Source: a candidate division WWE3 bacterium
Lineage (GTDB): Bacteria; Patescibacteriota; WWE3; 2-01-FULL-39-13
DNA length: 42,269 bases
NCBI GenBank assembly: GCA_943354835.1
Contig: CALRDH010000002.1
Span: 1 to 42,269, forward strand
Reading direction: 5' to 3'
Below the pieces are notes generated by a model that saw nothing but the letters and a program-made list of their open reading frames with translations, made no database searches and was not told where the DNA came from. Numbering within the stretch: position 1 is the first letter of the stretch; every line of letters starts with the position of its first letter. The translations under genes and the position numbers were made by a program. Positions 15,360-23,945 of this stretch are shown here, piece after piece.

Positions 15360-16772
15360 TTATAGGTTTTTTAATATATCACTGGGGTAGTATATTACTT
15401 TTGGTAGATTTATTTGCTTTTTTTCTGATATATAAAGATAACTTCCAGGGTGATATAAAAAGACGGCAGGAATTTTCGTTGACATAACGTCTTGCAAAAT
15501 ACTGTAGTGCTTGATTCTTTCTGCTTGGTCGAATGTTTTTCTACCTTCTTCAAGTGCTTTGTCGGCTCTTAAGTCAGAAAATCCCGCAAAGTTTAAAAGA
15601 TCAGTTTGTGTTGAATGCCAAAATGCATATCTGTCTGGATCTGGTGATGTTTCGTGTCCAATAAATAAAACGTCATATTCACCTTTTTTGCCTTTTTGTA
15701 CTATTTCATCTAGATTTAGAAATTCTATTTGTATTTTCATCCCGAGTGTCTCTTCCCATGATTCTCTTAACAGTGATTCTATCTGTCTTCCATCATTATT
15801 ATTTGGAAGTAGTATTGATAACTCTGTTATTTCTGATACTTGAGATGTTGTTAACTTTGCTTTTGGATTGTACGCAGATTTAAATAGTGCTCCTTTGCTT
15901 GCGAATGTTTCGCTTACTGGGCCCTTTGCGATATTTGTGTTTTCATAATAGTGCTTTTTTAGTTGTGATTCGATATTTAGTGCGCTTTCAAGGGTTTTTC
16001 TATTCTCAACTGGGGAAAGTGCTGGTTGTTCTGTATTAAAAAGAAGTACGAAATATCTTCCTATATATGTGATTCCTATTTTGTTTGCGCCAGTTAATGT
16101 TATATCTGAATTGCTTAAAAACGCGTTGATTTCACCAAGCTTATATGCTGTTTGTTGGTCGTTTTCGTTTTTGTAGAAACTTACGCTTATTCTGTTGTAT
16201 TGTTTGTTTCCGGAAAAAGATTGAATTATGACTTTTTGTATTGAATCTCTTTCTTTTTGTATGAATAAGATTCGGTAGCTTGTTGACCCAGTTGGTTGTA
16301 TTTTTGATTGATCTGAAAGGTGTGCGGGTTCTATTCCAAATGTAAGTATTGATGGAAGCATCGATGTTGGTGTTGATAGTTTTATTTGGACTTCCTTTTC
16401 TCCTGTTTTTTCGATTTCCATTTCGCCTATTAGTTTTTTATATAGTGAAAGTGTGTATATTATGTCGTTTGATGAGATTTGTGTTCCGTCTTGCCATTTT
16501 GCATCATCTTTTATTTTTAATTTGTATGTTGTAAGGTCGTCTGATACGCTCCAGTCCGAAAGAAGGTCCGTTTTTAGTTCGCCATCTTCGTATTTGAATA
16601 AGCTCCTAAATATAAGTTGTGATATTAGTTTTTCACTATCGCTTTTTGCATCGTGAGGTAGAAAGCTATTTGGTTGACCTATCATTCCAATTGAGATAGT
16701 TGATTGTGGAATTAATGTGGCAAGTGCCAGGATTATATTTAGTAAAAGAACTTTTATTGCTGAAAGAAGCAT
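15360..16772 (-). CDS. Family 5 extracellular solute-binding protein (peptide ABC type)
   Basis: 470 residues with an N-terminal hydrophobic signal (about 4-22). The body matches SBP family 5: ISQLIFRSLFKYEDGELKTDL, a YKLKIKDDAKWQDGTQISSNDIIYTL block and a C-terminal DVLFIGHETSPDPD. No lipobox cysteine is visible, so it is either cleaved and free or anchored by the uncleaved signal. Such proteins bind oligopeptides for ABC import, but no permease or ATPase gene is in the window. It lies between secG and mutS with spacings of nine and one bases. Confidence 0.85.
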   Translation of the reverse strand: MLLSAIKVLLLNIILALATLIPQSTISIGMIGQPNSFLPHDAKSDSEKLISQLIFRSLFKYEDGELKTDLLSDWSVSDDLTTYKLKIKDDAKWQDGTQISSNDIIYTLSLYKKLIGEMEIEKTGEKEVQIKLSTPTSMLPSILTFGIEPAHLSDQSKIQPTGSTSYRILFIQKERDSIQKVIIQSFSGNKQYNRISVSFYKNENDQQTAYKLGEINAFLSNSDITLTGANKIGITYIGRYFVLLFNTEQPALSPVENRKTLESALNIESQLKKHYYENTNIAKGPVSETFASKGALFKSAYNPKAKLTTSQVSEITELSILLPNNNDGRQIESLLRESWEETLGMKIQIEFLNLDEIVQKGKKGEYDVLFIGHETSPDPDRYAFWHSTQTDLLNFAGFSDLRADKALEEGRKTFDQAERIKHYSILQDVMSTKIPAVFLYHPGSYLYISEKKQINLPKVIYYPSDILKNL

Positions 16773-16781
16773 TCTTTTAAT

Positions 16782-16997
16782 TTATTGCGTTAAAAAATTT
16801 GCAATGGATGCAATTACAAAGATTGTTCCGAATACTATCGTTAGATTATATACAACTTTTTCTGTACCTCTTCGCGTTCTATTTATATTTGAGGTTTTTG
16901 AGTAGATTCCCGATTCATGTTGCTGTATTAGCACTAGCGCAATTATGCCAATGGATGTAATCATTTGAATTGCGTTTAGTATGAATGATATTTGCAT
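16782..16997 (-). CDS. secG: Preprotein translocase subunit SecG
   Basis: 71 residues with the SecG plan: a first transmembrane helix (ITSIGIIALVLIQQ), a cytoplasmic loop ending in the diagnostic RTRRGTEK, and a second helix (TIVFGTIFVIASIANFLT). It assists the SecYE channel. Its neighbours are a holin-like membrane gene upstream (two-base gap) and the exported solute-binding protein downstream (nine-base gap). Confidence 0.93.
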   Translation of the reverse strand: MQISFILNAIQMITSIGIIALVLIQQHESGIYSKTSNINRTRRGTEKVVYNLTIVFGTIFVIASIANFLTQ

Positions 16998-16999
16998 TT

Positions 17000-17407
17000 T
17001 TATAATAATATTTTACGAATTAGCCAGTTAATTATACCGATTGAAACTGAAGCTGCAATGAGTGTCCAAAACCATGATAAATATATTTCTGGAATAACTA
17101 TTCCCATATAATTAAAACTAAAAAAGCCTTCTGAAATTGAAATGCCATCTACCAAGTAGACTGTTAGATAAATGACGAGTGCGTTTATGATCCAATTAAA
17201 AAGTCCAAGTGTAATAATATTAATCGGAAACGAAATTATTTTTAAAATTGGTTTAACAAAAACATTAACAAGTCCCAAAACAACAGCACCAATTCCTATA
17301 ACCTGTAAATTGCCATCTACATTAAAACCATCAATAATATAAGCTGTGGCAAAAATCGCAACAGCATTAGCAACAATAGCCCGCAAAACATTCTTAATTC
17401 CAAACAT
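17000..17407 (-). CDS. Phage holin family 4 / YvlD-like membrane protein
   Basis: 135 residues and four hydrophobic helices. Hallmarks of the Phage_holin_4_2 family: ANAVAIFATAYIIDGFNVDG, LGLVNVFVKPILKIISFPIN with the conserved VNxxVKPIL, and ITLGLFNWIINALVIYL. The name is historical; most members are chromosomal envelope proteins of unknown function rather than lysis proteins. It heads the secG / solute-binding / mutS operon. A TAGAAT box lies eight bases before the ATG. Confidence 0.88.
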   Translation of the reverse strand: MFGIKNVLRAIVANAVAIFATAYIIDGFNVDGNLQVIGIGAVVLGLVNVFVKPILKIISFPINIITLGLFNWIINALVIYLTVYLVDGISISEGFFSFNYMGIVIPEIYLSWFWTLIAASVSIGIINWLIRKILL

Positions 17408-17415
17408 ATAAAACC

Positions 17416-17421
17416 ATTCTA
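17416..17421 (-). promoter_or_regulatory. -10 box of the holin-like / secG / mutS operon
   Basis: TAGAAT on the minus strand, eight bases before the ATG at 17407. Confidence 0.45.
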
Positions 17422-17445
17422 TACAGGAAGAGCAAAGGATGCAAA

Positions 17446-18264
17446 TTATTGACTTATTTTATTTCTCGGCAAAAAATTCTTCTTGGAAACTATTGATTTA
17501 TCAATTTCTTTTTCTAATTGCTCTTTTGCAATTCCTGCAATTCGACCGCCTCGTTTTGCATCATTTTTAAGTTTTTCTACACCTTGTGAATCTTCTATTT
17601 TATGTATTTCTGTTGTTGATCTTTCTCCAAGCATAGTAAAAATGAGTTCGAAATCGTCCATATGATCTCGGAGATTTTCGCATTTTAAACCTTTGAGCTT
17701 TTTATATTCATTTGGAGTGATTCCAAAAGTAGCTTTAGAAATTTCTGAAGTTAAAATTTCGTAATCTTTTTGCTCTTGTGCTCCTCTTTTTTGCCATTCG
17801 TCGGTCAATTCTTCTCTTATAGCGATACCTCGGACTCTTTTTTCTATCCAATCCTCGGAGTAGCCTTTTAATTTATAAAGAACCCGTGTTTTTTTTGTTG
17901 CAAGTTCTGGGTTTTCTATTTCTTGAACTCTTTCAAAACCAACTTTTGCAAGCCATCTTTTAAATGGTTCTGCTTTTGGAGATGGAATTGATTGAATAAT
18001 GCGAAAGATGCCTTCTGTATCGGCGCAATCTGTTTCTCGCATTTTTCCGTCTTCTGCTAGCAATTTGAACTGTCTACAAATTGTAGATGGTTCAAACTCT
18101 TCTTCACTTTGAGCTCTTGCCTTCATCGCTGTCCAGTAAACACTTGGTCTATCACTATCTGTTAATGCCTCAATAACATCAATAACGCTAAACCACCATT
18201 CATTTTCGTGAAGAATTTTTCTTATTTTTTTATCTTTAAACAAAGCAATTTTTGTCGTTTCCAT
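17446..18264 (-). CDS. dinD: DNA-damage-inducible protein D family (BRO-N), copy 3
   Basis: 272 residues, the most divergent of the three copies. BRO-N domain (IRKILHENEWWFSVIDVIEAL, then RIIQSIPSPKAEPFKRWLAK) and the C-terminal half (YKKLKGLKCENLRDHMDDFE, GERSTTEIHKI, KRGGRIAGIA) line up with copies 1 and 2. It lies 57 bases downstream of uvrC on the same strand but has its own consensus promoter. Its intragenic palindrome is the largest of the three. Separate retention beside an excision-repair operon suggests a damage-response role; this is inference. Confidence 0.85.
   Translation of the reverse strand: METTKIALFKDKKIRKILHENEWWFSVIDVIEALTDSDRPSVYWTAMKARAQSEEEFEPSTICRQFKLLAEDGKMRETDCADTEGIFRIIQSIPSPKAEPFKRWLAKVGFERVQEIENPELATKKTRVLYKLKGYSEDWIEKRVRGIAIREELTDEWQKRGAQEQKDYEILTSEISKATFGITPNEYKKLKGLKCENLRDHMDDFELIFTMLGERSTTEIHKIEDSQGVEKLKNDAKRGGRIAGIAKEQLEKEIDKSIVSKKNFLPRNKISQ
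18064..18096. repeat. 33-base imperfect palindrome in dinD copy 3, centred on codon 62
   Basis: Inner arms TCTACAA (18073-18079) and TTGTAGA (18081-18087) around base 18080. After two mismatched pairs, outer arms TTTGAAC (18064-18070) and GTTCAAA (18090-18096) pair perfectly. Fourteen of 16 base pairs match. Base 18080 is the middle of codon 62, ten residues before the Asp of DGK. Confidence 0.92.
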
Positions 18265-18271
18265 GTACTGT

Positions 18272-18277
18272 ATTATA
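18272..18277 (-). promoter_or_regulatory. -10 box of dinD copy 3
   Basis: Consensus TATAAT on the minus strand, seven bases before the ATG at 18264. It is part of TACTGTATTATA on the plus strand, shared with dinD copy 2. Confidence 0.55.
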
Positions 18278-18321
18278 TCGAAAACACATTGAGATTTATA
18301 GATTTTAGGGGAACTATAAGA

Positions 18322-19638
18322 TTACGCCAAAAGGCTTTTTCTGTGCAGTTTTCTGTAGTATGTGATTCCGAATCTGTGGGCTTCGTCGCGTCCTTTTTTT
18401 AGTATGTTTAGGGCAATGGAGGAAGCTTTTAGTTTTAGTATTTCGAATTCGCCATTTTGGTTTATGTATATAATTTCTTCTTCTCTTTTTGCAAGCCCGA
18501 TTATTGGAAAGTTTTTTCCTGTAAGTTTTAGAGCTTCGATTGCGTATGATAGTTGACCTTTTCCGCCATCGACTACAATTAAGTTTGGATCTTCCCACTT
18601 TGGTTGATCTTCTTTTCTTGAAAATCTTCGAGTTAGCATTTCTTTCATCATCGCAAAATCATTTGGAGTATCTTTCGTCTGAATCTTAAAACGGCGATAT
18701 TCGCTTTTATCTGGGGCGCCGCCAGTTGTGACTACCATAGCCCCAACGGCATTCTTGCCTTGAATATTTGAAATATCAAAAGTCTCGATTCTAAATGCGG
18801 CGGCGCTTATATTTGTGTCAAAGGAGATATCTGCCTTTTCTTGTAAGACTCGTATCAGCTCCGTCACCCCTTCTGTGTTTTTAATTTCTACTGTATTTGG
18901 AACTTCTATATATTCTCTAATATTTCCAATTTCTTGCGTTAAATAGTTATAACTTGCAACTTGATCACGCAAATATGCCGCTTTTTCAAACTCCAGATTT
19001 TTTGATGCTAATTTCATTTCATTTTCGATTGCATTAAAAAGTTTTTTTCTATCTCCGCTTAAATATTCTGAAATCTTTTTAACATTTTGATCATTTGTAA
19101 TAGTTTGCAAATCTCCCTGACACGGAGCCGAGCAAAGTCCAATATGTCCGTATAAACATGGTCTTTTAGCATTTTTGTATCTATTAAATTTTGTTTGTGA
19201 ACAATCCCTATATGGGAAAATTCTTCGCAATGTTTTTAGAATAATCGATATAGAAGTTGATTCTGGATAAGGTCCAAAATATTTATGCTTTCCTACAGAA
19301 ACCTTTCTTGTCGTTCCGATTTTTTTTGGGCTTTCATTATCAATAACAATATATTTGTAAAACTTATCATCCTTCAAATTTATATTGTATGGAGGTTTAT
19401 ACCTTTTAATTAACTCCGATTCCAAAAGCAAAGCTTCAATTTCATTCTGAACTTCAATATGTTCAATGCTTTCAACTTTCGAAACAAGAGCAGAAGTTTT
19501 AGGATCTAACAAATCGGAATTTGCAAAATAACTTGAAACACGGCTTTTTAAATTAATTGCCTTGCCGACGTATAGTACTTTCTTTTTTGCATTTCGAAAA
19601 ATATAAACTCCAGGAACTTCTGGAAGATTTTTATACAT
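18322..19638 (-). CDS. uvrC: Excinuclease ABC subunit UvrC, short form without HhH domain
   Basis: Cuts DNA on both sides of a lesion bound by UvrB. 438 residues against roughly 600 for most UvrC. The GIY-YIG nuclease is intact (PEVPGVYIFRNAKKKVLYVGKA), as are the Cys-rich CLYGHIGLCSAPCQG segment, a UvrB-interacting UVR motif (FEKAAYLRDQVASYN) and the RNase H-like nuclease (FDISNIQG, VVDGGKGQ, RDEAHRFGITY). The protein stops soon after RDEAHRF, where other UvrC proteins continue into a tandem helix-hairpin-helix domain. The 57 bases to dinD hold no missing domain. It follows uvrA by two bases. Confidence 0.95.
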   Translation of the reverse strand: MYKNLPEVPGVYIFRNAKKKVLYVGKAINLKSRVSSYFANSDLLDPKTSALVSKVESIEHIEVQNEIEALLLESELIKRYKPPYNINLKDDKFYKYIVIDNESPKKIGTTRKVSVGKHKYFGPYPESTSISIILKTLRRIFPYRDCSQTKFNRYKNAKRPCLYGHIGLCSAPCQGDLQTITNDQNVKKISEYLSGDRKKLFNAIENEMKLASKNLEFEKAAYLRDQVASYNYLTQEIGNIREYIEVPNTVEIKNTEGVTELIRVLQEKADISFDTNISAAAFRIETFDISNIQGKNAVGAMVVTTGGAPDKSEYRRFKIQTKDTPNDFAMMKEMLTRRFSRKEDQPKWEDPNLIVVDGGKGQLSYAIEALKLTGKNFPIIGLAKREEEIIYINQNGEFEILKLKASSIALNILKKGRDEAHRFGITYYRKLHRKSLLA

Positions 19639-19640
19639 TT

Positions 19641-22538
19641 TTATTTTTTCTGCGTTACTCTTAACGCCTCGGCTGTGTATGATTTTTTGTCTTTCATTAA
19701 TTCTTCTAGCGTTCCTTTAAACATTATTTCGCCACCGTATTTTCCGCCTTCGGGTCCAAGGTCAATTATATAGTCCGCATTTCTAATTACGTCTAAATTG
19801 TGTTCAATAACTAAAACTGTATTTCCGCGAAGAACTAATCTTTTTATTATGGCAATTAATCTTTCTAAATCTGCGAAATGAAGACCAGTTGTCGGTTCGT
19901 CTAAAATATAAAAAGTATTTCCTGTAGCTCTTTTTGAAAGTTCTGATGCTAATTTTATTCTTTGAGCTTCCCCACCGCTTAAAGTTGGTGCTGGTTGACC
20001 AAGTTTTAAATATCCAAGTCCGACATCACAAAGAGTTGAAAGCTTTTGAGCAATATTTGTATGATTTGCAAAAAACTCCATGGCCTCTTCGACTGTCATA
20101 TCAAGGACTTCCGCAACATTTTTATTTCTAAATTCAACTTCTAAAGTTTCCCTGTTATATCTTTTTCCGCCACAAATTTCGCAATCAATATAAACATCTG
20201 GCATAAATTGCATTTCAATTTTAATTTGACCGTCGCCTTGGCAAGCTTCGCATCTTCCGCCTTTTACGTTAAAAGAAAATCTTCCTGGAGTGTAACCTCG
20301 AATTTTTGCAGCTTCAGACATCGCAAAAAGTGTACGCACATCATCAAAAACTTTTGTATAAGTTGCAGGATTACTTCTTGGAGTTCTTCCAATAGGCGTT
20401 TGATCAATATTTATAACTTTATCAATTTTATCAACGCCAATTATTCCATCATTTTTAGCCGGAGCCTCATCATTTTTAAGACCTAACTCTTGTCTTAACA
20501 TTTTATTAATCGTTTCATTAACAAGTGTTGATTTTCCTGAACCAGAAACTCCAGTTACGCAAACAAACCTATGAAGTGGAATTTCGACATCAATATTTTT
20601 CAAATTATTTCCTGAACAGTTTAAAATTTTCAAAGTTTTGTTTTCTGATTCTTTTTTGTTACCTAAAATCTCCAAATCATCTTTTGTAAAATACTTCTTA
20701 ATATCTATTTTCTTGCGACCTGATAAATAAGCCCCTGTTAAAGAGTTTTTATCTTTCATAATTTCTTCTGGTGTTCCCATCGCCGTTATTGTTCCACCAA
20801 GTTGTCCTGCACCTGGGCCAAAATCAATAATATAATCTGATTCAAGCATTGTCTGTTCGTCGTGTTCAACAACCAAAACAGAATTTCCCAAATCCCTTAA
20901 GTTCTTTAAAGTTTTAATCAACTTTGCATGATCTCTTGGATGAAGACCAATTGAAGGTTCATCTAAAACATACAAAATCCCTGAAAGCTTTGAGCCAACT
21001 TGAGATGCAAGACGAATTCTTTGAGCTTCTCCGCCTGCTAAAGTTGCTGAAGTTCTTGATATAGTCAAATAAGTTAAACCGACATCAATCAAAAACTCTA
21101 ACCTTGCAACGATTTCTAAAATTATTGCTTTTGCAATTTCCGTTTCTTTTGAAGATATAGTTTTTGAAACTTCATTTATCCATTCAAGCGCTTCTTTTGT
21201 AGAAAAATCAGAAACATCAGCAATATTCTTTTTCATAATTGTCACACCAAGAGCGCTTTTATTTAACCTTGCACCAAGACATGTTGGACAATCTTCTTTA
21301 ATCATGTACTTTTGAATTTCATTTCTTATATATTCGGAATCTGTTTCATGAAATCTACGCTCTAAATTTGGAATAACGCCTTCGAATTTAGCTTGCATTG
21401 GCATGCCTTTATGTCTTATATCAAACTTTTCATTACCTGTTCCATAAAAAAGAATTTTTAAATGTTCGTTTGCTAAATTTTTGACTGGACGATATAGATC
21501 AATGCCATAGTTTCTTGAAACGCTTTCGATTACAGATCTATTCCATGTATTTTTTTCCATAAGTGAAGCCCAAGGAATAATGCCTCCTTCTAAAACGCTT
21601 AAATCCTCAGCCATAATTGCTCGTTCTTCGATTCTTAATTTTGTTCCAAGACCTGTGCAATCTTCGCATGCACCGTGTGGAGAGTTAAAAGAAAAACTTC
21701 GTGGAGCAATTTCTGGCATAGCAATATTGCAAACTGGACATGCAAATTTTTCGCTATATAAATGATCTAACATTTTTGTAGGGAATTCTGGAAAATCAAA
21801 AGATGCATCAAGAACCTCGCTTACAATTACATATCCATTTGCCAAAGCCATAGCGCTTTCAACAGATTGTGATAGACGGCTCCTTGAATCTTCGGTAAGA
21901 ACTAAACGGTCTACAAGAACCTCTATAGTGTGCTTATTTGTTTTGATTAAATTAATGTCGCTATCGAGTTCATAGATTTTGCCGTCGACTCTAACCTTTG
22001 AAAAACCTTGCTTTAATAAATTCACAAAAAGTTGTGAATATTCACCTTTTCTATCTTTGATAATTGGAGAAAGTACTAAAGCACGTTTTGGCTTTTTTGA
22101 AGTTTTTGAATCATCTAGTATTCCCGAAACAATTTGATCAATTGACATGTGTGAAATTTCACGCCCACAATTTGGACAATGAGGATGCCCAATTCGTGCA
22201 AAAAGTAATCTTAAATAATCATAGATTTCTGTAACGGTACCTACTGTTGATCTTGGATTGTGCGAGACAGTTTTTTGATCTATTGCGATTGCAGGTGATA
22301 AACCATCGATTGATTCGACTTCTGGCTTTTTCATGACACCCAAAAACTGTCTCGCATACGAAGATAAAGATTCCACATATCTTCTTTGACCTTCTGCATA
22401 AATTGTATCCATGGCTAAAGATGACTTTCCTGATCCAGAAACTCCTGTAAAAATTACAAGTTTATTTTTTGGAATACTTACTGAAATACCTTTTAAATTG
22501 TGTTCCTGTGCGTTTTTAACTACTATGAATTGGTCCAT
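19641..22538 (-). CDS. uvrA: Excinuclease ABC subunit UvrA
   Basis: Damage-recognition ATPase that loads UvrB. 965 residues with two ABC ATPase modules: TGVSGSGKSSLAMDTIYAEG near the start and TGVSGSGKSTLVNET in the second half, each with a LSGGEAQRI-type signature and Walker B (VLDEPSIGLHPRD, ILDEPTTGLHFAD). Zinc modules are visible as CPNCGREI, CPVC..CEDC and CEACQGDGQ..CEICGGKRYN. It forms an operon with uvrC (two-base gap). An extended -10 TGC-TAGAAT lies nine bases before the ATG, and TTCGGGT is at 22562-22568. Confidence 0.98.
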   Translation of the reverse strand: MDQFIVVKNAQEHNLKGISVSIPKNKLVIFTGVSGSGKSSLAMDTIYAEGQRRYVESLSSYARQFLGVMKKPEVESIDGLSPAIAIDQKTVSHNPRSTVGTVTEIYDYLRLLFARIGHPHCPNCGREISHMSIDQIVSGILDDSKTSKKPKRALVLSPIIKDRKGEYSQLFVNLLKQGFSKVRVDGKIYELDSDINLIKTNKHTIEVLVDRLVLTEDSRSRLSQSVESAMALANGYVIVSEVLDASFDFPEFPTKMLDHLYSEKFACPVCNIAMPEIAPRSFSFNSPHGACEDCTGLGTKLRIEERAIMAEDLSVLEGGIIPWASLMEKNTWNRSVIESVSRNYGIDLYRPVKNLANEHLKILFYGTGNEKFDIRHKGMPMQAKFEGVIPNLERRFHETDSEYIRNEIQKYMIKEDCPTCLGARLNKSALGVTIMKKNIADVSDFSTKEALEWINEVSKTISSKETEIAKAIILEIVARLEFLIDVGLTYLTISRTSATLAGGEAQRIRLASQVGSKLSGILYVLDEPSIGLHPRDHAKLIKTLKNLRDLGNSVLVVEHDEQTMLESDYIIDFGPGAGQLGGTITAMGTPEEIMKDKNSLTGAYLSGRKKIDIKKYFTKDDLEILGNKKESENKTLKILNCSGNNLKNIDVEIPLHRFVCVTGVSGSGKSTLVNETINKMLRQELGLKNDEAPAKNDGIIGVDKIDKVINIDQTPIGRTPRSNPATYTKVFDDVRTLFAMSEAAKIRGYTPGRFSFNVKGGRCEACQGDGQIKIEMQFMPDVYIDCEICGGKRYNRETLEVEFRNKNVAEVLDMTVEEAMEFFANHTNIAQKLSTLCDVGLGYLKLGQPAPTLSGGEAQRIKLASELSKRATGNTFYILDEPTTGLHFADLERLIAIIKRLVLRGNTVLVIEHNLDVIRNADYIIDLGPEGGKYGGEIMFKGTLEELMKDKKSYTAEALRVTQKK

Positions 22539-22547
22539 AATCCAAGA

Positions 22548-22553
22548 ATTCTA
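22548..22553 (-). promoter_or_regulatory. Extended -10 box of uvrA
   Basis: The minus strand reads TGTGC-TAGAAT, nine bases before the ATG at 22538. The same TGTG-N-TAGAAT sequence precedes the gene at 30645. Confidence 0.5.
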
Positions 22554-22595
22554 GCACACTTTTCGGGTCTTGTTTGGTATGAAATTTGCCAGAAC

Positions 22596-23198
22596 TTAGA
22601 AATCAGATAATTGTAAGGAAGTATCGATTCCCTCAAAATCAAGAGAGTCTAACTCTTGTTGCATTTGAGTTGTGTTATCGGAGTTTCCTACTGTATTTAT
22701 TTGATCTATAACTTGGTCACTACCTATGCTTGTTTCAGCTGAAGGTGTTTCAGTAACCGGAGTTGTTGTGACAGGATTTTCTTCCACTACTGCAGGTTGA
22801 GTTTCAACAGTTGCTGTAGGAGCTGGATTTTCATTTTGCTTTGAAAAGACCAAAAAGTAATATGCTGCTGCCGTTCCTATTAAAACTACAACGCCAGCAA
22901 TAATTGCGATTAATGAATAGTTCATTTTTGGTTTAACAATTTCATTATTTAAAGTATCAGCAAAATTTGTAGAATTTGACATTGGTGCTTGTTTTGCTGC
23001 GTTTGCGGTTTCTGCAGCAATATCGACACCCCCCGAAACAGTTTTATTTATGACTGAATTTTCAGGTTTAATATCCATAGGATCGACTGGCTCTTGTGGC
23101 ATAACTGGTGCAACTGGTGTAGGGCTAATTTGATTTACTGCAACCCCTTCTGAAATGCTACTTGCTTGGTTTTGATTCTGATTTGTTGTTGTATCCAT
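22596..23198 (-). CDS. Unknown single-pass membrane protein with Pro/Thr-rich outer region
   Basis: 200 residues. A polar, apparently disordered N-terminus rich in Asn, Gln and Pro (1-90) precedes one transmembrane helix (about 93-117, preceded by KPKMNY). A Pro/Thr/Glu-rich stretch (ENPAPTATVETQPAVV) and an acidic tail containing DSLDFEGIDTSLQLSDF follow. The Pro/Thr region looks like a flexible spacer outside the cell. No family is recognised. It starts three bases after the secreted coiled-coil gene, so the two are probably an envelope pair. Confidence 0.75.
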   Translation of the reverse strand: MDTTTNQNQNQASSISEGVAVNQISPTPVAPVMPQEPVDPMDIKPENSVINKTVSGGVDIAAETANAAKQAPMSNSTNFADTLNNEIVKPKMNYSLIAIIAGVVVLIGTAAAYYFLVFSKQNENPAPTATVETQPAVVEENPVTTTPVTETPSAETSIGSDQVIDQINTVGNSDNTTQMQQELDSLDFEGIDTSLQLSDF

Positions 23199-23201
23199 TT
23201 T

Positions 23202-23903
23202 TTACTTTAATGTCTGAACTAATTGTTTCATATCGCTACGAACGGCTTCGTATTGTGATTTTAAGGAGGTTGAAATATTTTTTATTTCAGTTAATGAAGA
23301 AGGAATTTCTTCTGGAGTTAAACTTTCTAGTTCATCAATTAATGTTTGAATACTTTCCTGTTGGCTTTGTATGTTCGCTAATTTTAATTCAATTGCGGTT
23401 AAAGAATCTTCGGCGCTTGAGACATCAAAACCTGCGGTCTTTTTTTCGGCTACAATTTTTGTAACCCTTTCTAACATTTTATACATTGCTTCTGAAATTG
23501 CATTAAATCTTGCACTTACCAAAAGACCTCTTTGCTTTATGTTTTCGAGTTTTTGCAATTTCATTTCATCGAAAGTTGCTTTAAGAGTTTCTCTGTTTTG
23601 CTTGAATTGTTCTTGTTTTAATTTAAGTTCTTCTATTTTTAAGGATCTTGCAGCTTTTTCAGTCTCTAATCTTTCTGATCTTTCTACCTTTTTAGCAACA
23701 ATGTCGGCTTTTTTCTTATCTGTTCTTAATTTTAGTTCTTCTATTCTTCTAGCTTTTATGTCAGCTTTATTATCAAAGTTTGGAGTTGTTGTAGTCGTTG
23801 TTGTTATGTCAGAAACAGAAGTCTCTTCTGCTTTAACTACGGTTGTGTTTATAAAGAAAGCCAAACCTAAAATCGCGGTTGAAAAAAGATATTTTTTTAG
23901 CAT
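23202..23903 (-). CDS. Secreted coiled-coil protein
   Basis: From the chosen start, 233 residues. A classical signal peptide MLKKYLFSTAILGLAFFI ends at VVKA-EE. A Lys/Glu-rich region of repeated ARRIEELKLR / AKKVERSERLE type, long coiled coil, fills the middle, followed by a helical tail. An open frame extends 12 codons upstream (23939), but TAGAAT lies seven bases before the ATG at 23903, where the signal peptide begins. Composition is low-complexity, so no function can be assigned. It is probably a periplasmic or surface structural protein. Confidence 0.75.
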   Translation of the reverse strand: MLKKYLFSTAILGLAFFINTTVVKAEETSVSDITTTTTTTPNFDNKADIKARRIEELKLRTDKKKADIVAKKVERSERLETEKAARSLKIEELKLKQEQFKQNRETLKATFDEMKLQKLENIKQRGLLVSARFNAISEAMYKMLERVTKIVAEKKTAGFDVSSAEDSLTAIELKLANIQSQQESIQTLIDELESLTPEEIPSSLTEIKNISTSLKSQYEAVRSDMKQLVQTLK

Positions 23904-23910
23904 TAATTGC

Positions 23911-23916
23911 ATTCTA
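23911..23916 (-). promoter_or_regulatory. -10 box of the secreted coiled-coil gene
   Basis: TAGAAT on the minus strand, seven bases before the ATG at 23903. It decides the start against an upstream in-frame ATG. Confidence 0.45.
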
Positions 23917-23945
23917 AATGGATTGCAAAAATAATGCAATCAAAT

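Noticed and set aside
23371-23934. 187-codon open frame antisense to the secreted coiled-coil gene
   Set aside because: It is the complement of a low-complexity Lys/Glu-rich sequence, which gives long Ser/Phe-rich open frames by composition; the sense gene has a signal peptide and promoter.
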